Source of the DNA: Balneolaceae bacterium
Lineage (GTDB): Bacteria > Bacteroidota > Rhodothermia > Balneolales > Balneolaceae
Assembly: GCA_006969905.1 (NCBI GenBank)
Contig: CP030887.1
Span: 3,398,730-3,462,729, forward strand
DNA: 64,000 nucleotides
Reading direction: 5' to 3'
Shown in pieces: positions 33,499 through 42,242 of the stretch. The notes beneath the pieces were generated by a model. That model had not been told where the DNA came from. It made no database searches and was given only the letters and a program-made list of their open reading frames with translations. How positions within the stretch are numbered: position 1 is the stretch's first letter; every line of letters begins with the position of its first letter. The translations under genes were made by a program, and so were the position numbers.

Positions 33499-36087
33499 TT
33501 ACTTGATCAGCATCATTTTTCTGGTCAGGCTTACTCCATCCGATGTTTTCAGCTGGTAAAAGTAAATTCCACTGGAAAGAGATGAAGCGTTAAAGTTTAC
33601 TTCCTTCTGTCCTGCTGTTTCTACTCCATCAACCAAAGTGGCTACTTTTCTTCCGGTTATATCAAATACACTTAAACTAACATTGGCTGTACGATCTAAA
33701 GCATAACTGATAATGGTAGTTGGATTAAAAGGATTCGGATAGTTTTGGTTTAGCTGAACAATTTCCGGTAAAGTACTTTCCTCTTCACTACTTACACCCG
33801 GGCCAAACTCGAATCTTACCCAAATAGGAAAGTGGTCAGATGTAGTGCTCAGATAACTCCCGATATAAAATGGATTTTCCACACGTTCAGTACCTGTAAA
33901 ATATTCCTCTGAAAGCTCTGAACTAAAAGTAATGTGATCCAGGAATGAACCGGCAGACTGAGATTCAAAACCCTTTTCTTCCAGGTTTTTGGTAATGATA
34001 GTGTACTCTGGGTCGTCCACGAAGTTTTTATAGGGAGAATCAATGCCATTAAAAGTAGAACTGATTATCTCATCATTATAATCACCCAGCATAATTACAT
34101 TTTTATCATCAAAGTTATTATCCAGGTAGCTTTTTAGTTCGGCAGAAGCTGTTAACCTTTGATTATATGATTCGGAATCACCAAAAGCTTTGGCATGAAT
34201 ATTAAAAACATGAACCTCTTCCTGCTTGTTATTTATGTTAGTTAGGAACTTGAAGTATAAGGGGTACCTCCCATTTGCCCAGTTTTGCTGGGTAAATCCA
34301 TCACTTGAGGATAGTGTTGCACTTTCTAAAGAATCAATACTTGCCCTCCTGAAAAGAAAAGCTGTCTCCTGGGTTTGCGAAAAACTGGCTAAAATACCTC
34401 CATACCCTTCCAATTCTGAAACTAGCTGACTAAAAGTTGATGGACTCGAAACCTCCTGAAGCGCATAGATATCAGCATCAATAGTTTCGATCACCGTTTT
34501 CACATTTTGAAGCTGTAAGTTTTCGTCTTCAGGACCGTTTCCGGTATTGCCAAACCATTCAACATTCCATGTCACCACTTCTAATGTGAGTTCTTTTGAA
34601 ACATCATCACCCGGATATGTTACAGCTTCTACTCCTACATCTTCTGTAGTTCTGGGCAATAACTGAAATACCCCATTAAACTGTCCAACTACCCCTACCA
34701 CATTTGTAGGGCTATCCGGTGCATTGGCCCCTACTAAATTGGTGTTGTTATCAATTCGAAGTTCTGCCGTGCCAATTCCATCCGAAATATCGTAATTAGT
34801 ATTTGCCTGGAATGCCCCGGTATGGTCAATATCCACATTTTGGACTGCTACCAACTGCCCTTCAATATCCTTTGAATTAAGCTCTAAAAGGGTAATAATT
34901 TTGGGTATTGGCTCTTTAGCAGACACATCAAAAATCTCGAATACAATATTATTATCTGTGTCCGTATCTGATATCTGAAGCAGAAAGTCTTCATCTGCAC
35001 CAGCAATTGGCTTGAATACAGTTAATGGCCCGGAAACCTGCACAGAATCTCCCACTTTAGCAACGGTGTGTAAAGCCTCCCAGAAAACAGCAATACCAGC
35101 TGTTTGGTCTTGCATATATAGCGGACCTCCAAATTCATTTCCAACAGTAACCCTGCCTGCCACTGTAACCCTTGTACCTAAAGGAAGTTTCCTGGCATCT
35201 GCAATGGGTATTAAGGCTCCTTCCGCAAAGCCTTCTCCACTTAATGAAAGATTAAAGGGTGATACATTAACTGCATTACTTGTAATACTGAAACTCCCCT
35301 GGAATTCTCCTTCTCCGGTAGGTTCAAAATCAATGGTAATGGATGTTTTTTCATTAAACGCCAATGTATCGTCGTACTCCATAGTTTGAGAGAAACCCTG
35401 CCCGGAAGTAGTAATACTAGTAATAACCAGATTGGGGTTACCTGTATTCTTGATCTCTATGGTTTTCGAAATCTTAGTTCCCTCAAGTGTAGCACCAAAA
35501 TCTATCGCATCTTCTGAGTTAGCAGTTACATCATTAACCGTTACTGCTATAGTTGGATCATCGGCTGCTACAACAAAATCTGAAATGCTGACATCATCAA
35601 TATTAAGACGGTCTCCCCCATCCGAATGAATAAATTTAAAACGGATATTTCCCGGCATGTTAACAGGTAATGTTATTTCTTCAAGTGTTCCTGAAGCAGT
35701 TAATTCATCCCCAAGATTGGTCCAAGTGCTTCCCTGGTTTGTGGAGTATTGCACCTGTAGTTTATTTCCTGAACTACTGCCATAATTAGCAAACTTGAAT
35801 GACAGTTCATCAGCTCCCCCTGTTTTGTCAAACAGCATATACATATTGCCTAACCGGCCATTTCTCCTATCCATTCGAACACTTTGAGAGCCATTAAATT
35901 TGTCATTTGAAAGACTACCCAGCAACGCATCATCCAGAAACCAATCACCGGTTGATAAGGTCACAGATCCTGCTGAATAACTTCCTTTATCTCCGGAATC
36001 AAAATTCTCAAAAAACTGGCTGTGTGTGGTTCCTGTAAAAACCAATGTTAAAACAAATGACAGAAGTAATGCTTGAAGAAGTCTCAT
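33499..36087 (-). CDS. Secreted endonuclease/exonuclease/phosphatase with T9SS tail
   Basis: An 862-residue modular secreted protein. A signal ends TTHSQ. A carbohydrate- or lectin-like beta domain follows (~24-170). Then comes an Ig-like choice-of-anchor segment (IKNTGNPNLVITSITTSGQGF in part) and an OB-like nuclease N-domain (IPIADARKLPLGTRVTVAGRVTVG). The catalytic EEP domain (~490-760) shows TWNVEWFG, DIYALQEV, MLGDYNDE and TSDHFPIWV. The end is a T9SS type A sorting domain (NQNYPNPFNPTTIISY to LTRKMMLIK). It resembles ExeM/NucH extracellular DNases and probably degrades external DNA for nutrients or biofilm release. Confidence 0.9.
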   Translation of the reverse strand: MRLLQALLLSFVLTLVFTGTTHSQFFENFDSGDKGSYSAGSVTLSTGDWFLDDALLGSLSNDKFNGSQSVRMDRRNGRLGNMYMLFDKTGGADELSFKFANYGSSSGNKLQVQYSTNQGSTWTNLGDELTASGTLEEITLPVNMPGNIRFKFIHSDGGDRLNIDDVSISDFVVAADDPTIAVTVNDVTANSEDAIDFGATLEGTKISKTIEIKNTGNPNLVITSITTSGQGFSQTMEYDDTLAFNEKTSITIDFEPTGEGEFQGSFSITSNAVNVSPFNLSLSGEGFAEGALIPIADARKLPLGTRVTVAGRVTVGNEFGGPLYMQDQTAGIAVFWEALHTVAKVGDSVQVSGPLTVFKPIAGADEDFLLQISDTDTDNNIVFEIFDVSAKEPIPKIITLLELNSKDIEGQLVAVQNVDIDHTGAFQANTNYDISDGIGTAELRIDNNTNLVGANAPDSPTNVVGVVGQFNGVFQLLPRTTEDVGVEAVTYPGDDVSKELTLEVVTWNVEWFGNTGNGPEDENLQLQNVKTVIETIDADIYALQEVSSPSTFSQLVSELEGYGGILASFSQTQETAFLFRRASIDSLESATLSSSDGFTQQNWANGRYPLYFKFLTNINNKQEEVHVFNIHAKAFGDSESYNQRLTASAELKSYLDNNFDDKNVIMLGDYNDEIISSTFNGIDSPYKNFVDDPEYTIITKNLEEKGFESQSAGSFLDHITFSSELSEEYFTGTERVENPFYIGSYLSTTSDHFPIWVRFEFGPGVSSEEESTLPEIVQLNQNYPNPFNPTTIISYALDRTANVSLSVFDITGRKVATLVDGVETAGQKEVNFNASSLSSGIYFYQLKTSDGVSLTRKMMLIK

Positions 36088-36112
36088 ATAAAAAACAAAA
36101 TTTGGTGAGCAG

Positions 36113-36120
36113 TAAAGATA
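36113..36120 (-). promoter_or_regulatory. Candidate -7 box for the nuclease gene
   Basis: Read on the minus strand this is TATCTTTA, one base from TAnnTTTG, 26 bases upstream of the nuclease ATG. No clear TTG was found at the usual distance. Confidence 0.35.
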
Positions 36121-36214
36121 CGATTATGCTGTTAACTCTGTGTGAAATTACCGTATTCAAAGATATTCTAATTTTAGCTATGTTAGACTGCCTGTCAATA
36201 ACCAACTACTGTAT

Positions 36215-37081
36215 ATGAAGCACTTTTTAGGCGGACTCATTCTCTCCTTGCTCCCAGGAGCCATCCTTTCCCAAACGGGCACCGAGGTATATCTTTTTGA
36301 ATTGGCGCATACAGCAACTGGGTATGAAGTATCTGCACCATTGAATATTTCAGATAATGAAGGATATGATAACCAGCCTTCATTCACAAAAGACGGCAAA
36401 GCCATCTTATTTGCATCAACCCGAAACGGACAAACTGATATTTTATGGTACAATATTGAAACAGACACTAAAAAATGGATTACTGATACACCCGGTGGTG
36501 AGTACTCCCCTTTGTTAATGCCTGATGAAAAATATATTTCAGCTGTACGCCTTGATCCCGACGGGCTTCAGCTTCTCTACAAATATTCTGTTAAAGATGG
36601 GAGCTATGAACCATTGTTTGAAGACCTTGTTGTGGGCTACTACACATGGTTCTCAGATAACACTGTCTTTTCATTTGTTTTAGGTGACCCTCAAACACTT
36701 CGAGTTTTAAATATCAATGAAAAGCATACAACTATCCTGGCAGAGAATCCGGGACGTTCTATCCATCGTATTCCTTCTTCCAAATCAATAAGTTTTATTG
36801 ATAAGAGTGATGCTGATACGTGGATAATTAAATCCATTACCCCAGGCAATGAAAACCTGATTGAGGTTATTGCTGAGACATTACCTCAAGTCGAGGATAT
36901 GGTTTGGCTGGATGGTGAAACCGTACTTATGGGTAAGGAAAGTCAACTATACGTTCTGAATACGCAGGCAAAAACCAAACAATGGAAATTGATTGCAGAT
37001 CTTTCCAAACATGGTGTTTCCGGAATCACCCGTTTGGCTTTCAATAATGGTAAACTGGCGTTGGTTGCTTCGGGTAAGTAA
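36215..37081 (+). CDS. Exported PD40/TolB-like beta-propeller protein
   Basis: A 288-residue protein with a short Sec signal ending AILSQ. Repeats of the WD40-like PD40 type follow, such as DNQPSFTKDGKAILFASTRNGQTDIL and GEYSPLLMPDEKYISAVRLDPDG. Such propellers bind partner proteins or peptides in the periplasm. It has about five to six blades, so it is shorter than TolB, and lacks the TolB N-terminal domain. It is followed by a VOC gene 58 bases on. No specific function can be named. Confidence 0.75.
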   Translation: MKHFLGGLILSLLPGAILSQTGTEVYLFELAHTATGYEVSAPLNISDNEGYDNQPSFTKDGKAILFASTRNGQTDILWYNIETDTKKWITDTPGGEYSPLLMPDEKYISAVRLDPDGLQLLYKYSVKDGSYEPLFEDLVVGYYTWFSDNTVFSFVLGDPQTLRVLNINEKHTTILAENPGRSIHRIPSSKSISFIDKSDADTWIIKSITPGNENLIEVIAETLPQVEDMVWLDGETVLMGKESQLYVLNTQAKTKQWKLIADLSKHGVSGITRLAFNNGKLALVASGK

Positions 37082-37139
37082 CATTTACATTCGTGTATTT
37101 TCTTATCCTCCTGCAATCAATAGTAAATAATATTTGAAA

Positions 37140-37553
37140 ATGAGCTTAGATAATAACAATCCTTTCATTGATTCAGAATTAACTACCATCCTGGTGGTAT
37201 CTGATATGGAAGTATCGAAAAAATTTTATCTCCATACACTGGGAGCCGAACTTTTCAGAGAATACGGGGGTGACTCTGTAGTTTTGAAGTTTCTGAATAA
37301 CTGGATCCTATTGGTGACAAGCGGCGATCCAACTAAAGACAAGCCCCAAACAGAATTTTTACCACCTATTGACAAGAATAAAGTAAGTCACTCTTTTACA
37401 ATCCGGGTTAAAGACTGCCAGCAGTCTTACAGGCTGCTTAAAGAAAAAGGTGCAGAGTTTATCACTCCTCCGTTAAATTGGGGAGCGGAAACGCGATGTT
37501 TCTTTCATGACCCGGATGGCCACCTGTTTGAAATAAGTGAATATCGTAGCTAA
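37140..37553 (+). CDS. VOC-fold (glyoxalase/dioxygenase superfamily) protein
   Basis: ATG 37140 is preferred over an upstream TTG. The 137-residue protein has two beta-alpha-beta-beta-beta units: TTILVVSDMEVSKKFYLHTLGAELFREYG, then HSFTIRVKDCQQSYRLLKEKGAEFITPP and the closing FFHDPDGHLFEISEY. His and Glu in the last segment are usual VOC metal ligands. Substrates of this superfamily vary (methylglyoxal adducts, antibiotics, aromatic compounds), and nothing here decides among them. Confidence 0.85.
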   Translation: MSLDNNNPFIDSELTTILVVSDMEVSKKFYLHTLGAELFREYGGDSVVLKFLNNWILLVTSGDPTKDKPQTEFLPPIDKNKVSHSFTIRVKDCQQSYRLLKEKGAEFITPPLNWGAETRCFFHDPDGHLFEISEYRS

Positions 37554-37606
37554 AAAATGTACTAAGCTGAGTTCTAGATAGGAATATTCTCAATATATCT
37601 AAAAAG

Positions 37607-37702
37607 GTCATTCCGCAGCGAATGCCGGAATCCAGAATTGTACAAAGAGCAAAGTCCCGTTGCTAAAAGCCAAATTGGGATTCCCGTCTGCACGGGAATG
37701 AC
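37607..37702. repeat. REP/MITE-like element
   Basis: The 96-base element begins GTCATTCC and ends GGAATGAC (terminal inverted repeats). The right half contains ATTCCCGT-CTGC-ACGGGAAT, a perfect 8-bp hairpin; the left half contains ATTCCG and CGGAAT around 10 bases. Such GTCATTCC...GGAATGAC units are a common form of dispersed intergenic repeat in bacteria. It lies between the convergent VOC and folE2 genes. No second copy is present in the window. Confidence 0.7.
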
Positions 37703-37756
37703 TTAAAAGTTTGCTTGAGCACTCTATTCACTAATTCTTATCTCGAACTCAGATTA

Positions 37757-38656
37757 CTATCTCAAACCACTAGGCAATCCCTTACAAATACGGCTTACCG
37801 CATCATGGCTATGCAAACTCTCCAGGTGAGCACATCGCACTACAAAATCATGTATGCTGTTGTAGCTGTCCAGTTCTTTGTAGAGTAAACGGGCAGCATC
37901 TTCTACAAATTTCTGGTAAACACCATTAAGCTCTGCGAATGCCTGCTCGTCTTCTCTTTTTACCATAACCTGAGTTTCGGTTTTAAGCGCATGGCGGCAA
38001 ACCTCAACTAAGTCTTCCACAAAAAATTCGTCTTTCAAAGCTACAGTTACATCTGCAACACTCCGTTGGCTGTGTGGAATAGCTGCAACATTTCGGGATT
38101 CACGGGCATGTTCTGCCAATTCATACGAACACGGGCAAGCACTGCTGTACACAAAATTGAGATGCATAAATTTTTGAAACTTCCCATAGTTATCCAACCG
38201 GCCTTCTAATGCTACTTCATAATACTGATATCCTTCCATTTCGGATCGCAGGCTTTTCAAAATCATCGGGTAGCTAAAACTGAGTCTGAGAAACGACTCC
38301 TGGCTATCCAGGTCTTCTTTATAGGCTTTAAGTACTTCTTCGAGCATATCCAGGGAGAAGACCTCATCTTTAAACTTGTAAAAAGTCCTCATGATGCGGC
38401 TCATATTAATACCTTTTTTTCCTGCATCAAGGCTCACATAACCATCTACCGAAACCTCAAGAGTAACAGGTTCTCCATCCCTTTTTTTGATTTTCAGCGG
38501 TAATTTAAAATTGGAAATACCAACCTGTTGAATGGGAACATTTGCTCCTTCGATCAGTGAGGCCGGGCCATTTTGCAGGTCCGGTAAAGATTCTTTGTAC
38601 TCAGGAGAAACGGTGAATGTTGGGTCATAAAAACGACGAACTTGACTGGTAATCAT
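37757..38656 (-). CDS. folE2: GTP cyclohydrolase FolE2 (type IB)
   Basis: ATG 38656 gives 299 residues. Family marks are PIQQVGISNFKLPLKI, VDGYVSLDAGKKGINMSR, FVYSSACPCSYELAEHAR with the metal-binding Cys, and IPHSQRS. FolE2 converts GTP to 7,8-dihydroneopterin triphosphate for folate and queuosine without strict zinc dependence, often replacing FolE under zinc limitation. The queD-like gene ends 31 bases upstream of this start on the same strand, so the pair supplies deazapurine or pterin precursors. Confidence 0.95.
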   Translation of the reverse strand: MITSQVRRFYDPTFTVSPEYKESLPDLQNGPASLIEGANVPIQQVGISNFKLPLKIKKRDGEPVTLEVSVDGYVSLDAGKKGINMSRIMRTFYKFKDEVFSLDMLEEVLKAYKEDLDSQESFLRLSFSYPMILKSLRSEMEGYQYYEVALEGRLDNYGKFQKFMHLNFVYSSACPCSYELAEHARESRNVAAIPHSQRSVADVTVALKDEFFVEDLVEVCRHALKTETQVMVKREDEQAFAELNGVYQKFVEDAARLLYKELDSYNSIHDFVVRCAHLESLHSHDAVSRICKGLPSGLR

Positions 38657-38687
38657 ATCTCTCAATATCTATAAATGAATAGTTTCT

Positions 38688-39122
38688 TTATTTTGTCCAG
38701 CGATAAGGACAATATTCAGCTATGTTTCGTTCGGTTTCAAATAGTTTAACCGAATACAGTAGGCTTCCGTCCGAAGCAGTTTTTTCCACATCTTCTTTGA
38801 GCTCCTCGAAAAATGCCTTCGCCAAATTTTCTGATGTAGGAATTATATCCTTAAGAAATGGCACATCCAGGTTCAGATTTCGGTGATCACAGGGCTCAAG
38901 AATTTTCTTCCTGATTATCGACTTCAGTTTACCAAGGTCAATTACATAGCCTGTATCGGGATCGGGTTCTCCGGCAACAGTAACTTCTATCACATAGTTA
39001 TGCCCATGCCAGTTAGGGTAATTGCATTTTCCATAGGTTTCCTGGTTCCAACTGTCCGGCTTTGATGGATTATGCAACCGATGGGCAGCATTAAAGTGTG
39101 CTTTGCGTGTTACGTATATCAC
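38688..39122 (-). CDS. queD: 6-pyruvoyl-tetrahydropterin synthase/QueD family
   Basis: The open frame runs back to 39248, but that stretch includes a perfect terminator of the neighbouring gene, so I start at GTG 39122 (144 residues). Zinc ligands and catalytic Cys are in HFNAAHRLHNP and GKCNYPNWHGHNYVIEV; CDHRNLN and TSENLAKAFFEEL are also typical. QueD turns dihydroneopterin triphosphate into 6-carboxytetrahydropterin for queuosine. It precedes folE2, which makes its substrate. Classic PTPS activity is an alternative. Confidence 0.9.
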   Translation of the reverse strand: MIYVTRKAHFNAAHRLHNPSKPDSWNQETYGKCNYPNWHGHNYVIEVTVAGEPDPDTGYVIDLGKLKSIIRKKILEPCDHRNLNLDVPFLKDIIPTSENLAKAFFEELKEDVEKTASDGSLLYSVKLFETERNIAEYCPYRWTK

Positions 39123-39202
39123 TTTTTTCTTTTTTGTGATATACAAAACCGAAGAGAATGCGTATGGGTTCCCTGTATAAAAATTTGAAATGCCCGCTGA
39201 AA

Positions 39203-39235
39203 CAAAAAAGAGAACCCCAATTCCTTGGGGTTCTC
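39203..39235 (-). terminator. Terminator of the TonB-receptor/T9SS-protein unit
   Basis: GAGAACCCCAA and TTGGGGTTCTC form a perfect 11-bp stem with a 4-base loop. On the minus strand a T6 run follows. It ends transcription from the large duplicated gene and rules out a queD start upstream of it. Confidence 0.92.
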
Positions 39236-39284
39236 CTGTGATCAGCACACCTCACAAGATTGTGAGACGTAAGTTTTTGAGGAC

Positions 39285-42200
39285 TTATTTAATTAAAGTC
39301 ATTTTTCTAAGCAGAGATATATTCTGGCCTGTTAAGCGATACAGATAGATACCACTTGCTAAGTTAGATGCATCGAATGACACAGTTTTAAGGCCTGCTG
39401 TTACCTGCTCGTTATTAATCAAAGTCGCGACTTCCTGGCCCAGCATGTTATACACCTTAAGAGTAACTCTCTGTGTAGCAGGTAAGCTAAACTCAATGTT
39501 GGTTGTCGGGTTGAATGGATTTGGATAGTTTTGGCTTAAAGAAACCTCAGATGGAAGGTCAATTAGTAACTCATCTTCAATATCTGTTACTAATCCTGTT
39601 CCTAAGAATCCATAAGCATCAAGCGCAGTCCAGCCTTCCAGCCAATTAGATCCGTCAAATGCACCAGCATAGTTTGTACTATAAAACCAGTTATCATCTA
39701 AAGACACAGCTTTTCCATACACGGGACTATCCGGAGAAGGCCTTGGATCAAGTCCGGCATCTGTTGTACGGCTGATCCCACCCAACTGCGGGTCAACAAT
39801 TGTATTGCTATTGGCAGCTAACATGGTGGCTACAAAAGCAGCACTGGAAATATCAGCAATCGTTGATCCGGTACCAAAACTGAAGAACACACTGTTCTCA
39901 ATATTCAGCGAGTCATTCTCCAGGCGGGCACGTGAATCAAAATCTGCCACCCCATCCACATCTTCTACCCGAACCGCAACACCCGGATGATCGGTGAATA
40001 CAGAGTTTGTATACAATGCCCCTGTATTATCACGAAACTCCAGCATTTGCCCGGGATCACCAGACGGTGTTGACGCAACACCAGGGCCAATATAGGTAGC
40101 ATTCGAAATTACAGGATAGGCGAACGGAGTTCCGGTTTCATCGCCCCCAGCTCCATCCATCTCTGCTGAACGACCCGCCTGATCACTGTCCTGGATCACA
40201 AACCAGAATTGGCCTTTACCACGGAATCCCTGATCCCAGTCAAAAGCATCATCATTGTTGAAGGCCGATACCAGGTAACGCGTGTTTACCGTACCACCAA
40301 ACCACTCATAACCATCATCGCCACTGGCAAAAGATTCAATATACTCAATGGTGGTTCCTGCACCTACTCCACCAAGAGTCAGTCCCTGGATCTCGTTACC
40401 ACTGCTGGAACCAATGTTGATCCCTGAATGGCGAATAGATACGTAGCGAAGTACTCCCGAATTGTCCATATCGTCGTTGCCACCGTAGCCAACCAAAGTT
40501 GGGTCGGTCTCGATCTCGTTTACTCCTTCAATGGTCGCTTCAACAGCGTTATTGGTGGTTGCACGTCCCAGAATAACAAGGCCACCCCACTCTCCAACAT
40601 CATCTTTGGTCAGGTTGGCATCATCCTCGGCCGTAAATATAATTGGGTTACTTGGAGAACCTTCGGCAAAGATCTTAGAGCCCCGGGTAATGACCAGGCC
40701 GGTGGCATCCAGGTCCTGGCCAGCGCCTCCACGCACGGTGGTTCCTGCTTCGATGTACAGGTTGGCACCGTTGGTAACGAAAATCATACCGTCCAACAGA
40801 TATTCATTATCCGCTGTCCAATATGTATCTTCGGTTATATTGGCAGTAATGGTTTCCATACCAGCCGTTCCTTGTGCAGCAAGATGACCATAAGCGTCAA
40901 GAGCTGTCCACCCTTTCAACCAATTGTTTCCTCCAAATGCTCCTTTGTAAGAAACTTCACTAAAGAATGAATCATTTGGTATAACAGCGCCACTAAGAAG
41001 AACACTATTTCCAGGCCTTGGATCAAGTCCGGCATCTGTTGTACGGCTGATCCCACCCAATTGTGGATCAACAATTATATTATTGTTGGCACTTAACATG
41101 TCAGCCACAAATGTAGCACTGGAAATATCAGCAATCGTTGATCCGGTACCAAAACTGAAGAACACACTGTTCTCAATATTCAGCGAGTCATTCTCCAGGC
41201 GGGCACGTGAATCAAAATCTGCCACCCCATCCACATCTTCTACCCGAACCGCAACACCCGGATGATCGGTGAATACAGAGTTTGTATACAATGCCCCTGT
41301 ATTATCACGAAACTCCAGCATTTGCCCAGGATCACCAGACGGTGTTGACGCAACACCAGGACCAATATAGGTAGCATTCGAAATTACAGGATAGGCGAAC
41401 GGAGTTCCGGTTTCATCGCCCCCAGCTCCATCCATCTCCGCAGAACGACCCGCCTGATCACTGTCCTGGATCACAAACCAGAATTGTCCTTTACCACGGA
41501 ATCCCTGATCCCAGTCAAAAGCATCATCATTGTTGAAGGCCGATACCAGGTAACGCGTGTTTACCGTACCACCAAACCACTCATAACCATCATCGCCACT
41601 GGCAAAAGATTCAATATACTCAATGGTGGTTCCTGCACCTACTCCACCAAGAGTCAGTCCCTGGATCTCGTTACCACTGCTGGAACCAATGTTGATCCCT
41701 GAATGGCGAATAGATACGTAGCGAAGTACTCCCGAATTGTCCATATCGTCGTTGCCACCGTAGCCAACCAAAGTTGGGTCGGTCTCGATCTCGTTTACTC
41801 CTTCAATGGTCGCTTCAACAGCGTTATTGGTGGTTGCACGTCCCAGAATAACAAGGCCACCCCACTCTCCAACATCATCTTTGGTCAGGTTGGCATCATC
41901 CTCGGCCGTAAATATAATTGGGTTTTGAGCTGTACCTTCGGCAAAGATTTTAGAGCCCCGGGTAATGACCAGGCCGGTGGCATCCAGGTCCTGGCCAGCG
42001 CCTCCACGCACGGTGGTTCCTGCTTCGATGTACAGGTTGGCACCGTTGGTAACGAAAATCATGCCATCCAGCAAATATTCGTTATCAGCAGTCCATTCAG
42101 TATCAGTTGTAATATTTGAGTTTACAACTACAGTTGTTTGAGCCATTGCGAGAAATGGAACAAGCAAAAGAATTGTACTAAGTAGCGTTGTTTTCTTCAT
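39285..42200 (-). CDS. T9SS-exported surface protein with tandem duplicated module
   Basis: The 971-residue protein has a Sec signal (ending AMAQ), two ~425-residue modules, and a T9SS type A sorting domain (SQNYPNPFNPTTNIEFSLP to LLRKMTLIK). Each module starts NITxDTxWTADNEYLLDGMIFVTNGANLYIEAGTTVRGG (in part), continues with WGGLVILGRA, SIRHSGINIG and FASGDDGYEWFGGT, and looks like a right-handed parallel beta-helix. Asp/Asn-rich turns could bind Ca2+. It follows the TonB receptor by 42 bases, the arrangement of a surface binding protein and its outer-membrane transporter. The ligand is unknown. Confidence 0.85.
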   Translation of the reverse strand: MKKTTLLSTILLLVPFLAMAQTTVVVNSNITTDTEWTADNEYLLDGMIFVTNGANLYIEAGTTVRGGAGQDLDATGLVITRGSKIFAEGTAQNPIIFTAEDDANLTKDDVGEWGGLVILGRATTNNAVEATIEGVNEIETDPTLVGYGGNDDMDNSGVLRYVSIRHSGINIGSSSGNEIQGLTLGGVGAGTTIEYIESFASGDDGYEWFGGTVNTRYLVSAFNNDDAFDWDQGFRGKGQFWFVIQDSDQAGRSAEMDGAGGDETGTPFAYPVISNATYIGPGVASTPSGDPGQMLEFRDNTGALYTNSVFTDHPGVAVRVEDVDGVADFDSRARLENDSLNIENSVFFSFGTGSTIADISSATFVADMLSANNNIIVDPQLGGISRTTDAGLDPRPGNSVLLSGAVIPNDSFFSEVSYKGAFGGNNWLKGWTALDAYGHLAAQGTAGMETITANITEDTYWTADNEYLLDGMIFVTNGANLYIEAGTTVRGGAGQDLDATGLVITRGSKIFAEGSPSNPIIFTAEDDANLTKDDVGEWGGLVILGRATTNNAVEATIEGVNEIETDPTLVGYGGNDDMDNSGVLRYVSIRHSGINIGSSSGNEIQGLTLGGVGAGTTIEYIESFASGDDGYEWFGGTVNTRYLVSAFNNDDAFDWDQGFRGKGQFWFVIQDSDQAGRSAEMDGAGGDETGTPFAYPVISNATYIGPGVASTPSGDPGQMLEFRDNTGALYTNSVFTDHPGVAVRVEDVDGVADFDSRARLENDSLNIENSVFFSFGTGSTIADISSAAFVATMLAANSNTIVDPQLGGISRTTDAGLDPRPSPDSPVYGKAVSLDDNWFYSTNYAGAFDGSNWLEGWTALDAYGFLGTGLVTDIEDELLIDLPSEVSLSQNYPNPFNPTTNIEFSLPATQRVTLKVYNMLGQEVATLINNEQVTAGLKTVSFDASNLASGIYLYRLTGQNISLLRKMTLIK
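39739..40785. repeat. Tandem repeat copy A (1275-bp period)
   Basis: This segment matches 41014-42060 base for base at an offset of exactly 1275 bases (425 codons), with only scattered substitutions. The most uniform part is about 39841-40655. It encodes the second beta-helix module of the T9SS protein. Confidence 0.95.
41014..42060. repeat. Tandem repeat copy B (1275-bp period)
   Basis: Partner of the preceding copy, encoding the first module. Many of the few differences are silent (for example TCTGCT versus TCCGCA), while divergence rises in the flanks where each module meets its neighbour. Confidence 0.95.
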
Positions 42201-42242
42201 GTACTTTTTTATTTATTGTTAGGATTAAAGGATTGCATTCTT

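Noticed and set aside
39123-39248. N-terminal extension of queD
   Set aside because: It would run through a perfect 11-bp terminator with U-tract of the adjacent gene and adds residues absent from the family.
40428-42119. Antisense open frames repeated in both copies of the duplicated gene
   Set aside because: They are present twice only because the DNA is duplicated; the sense strand has signal peptide, modules and sorting domain.
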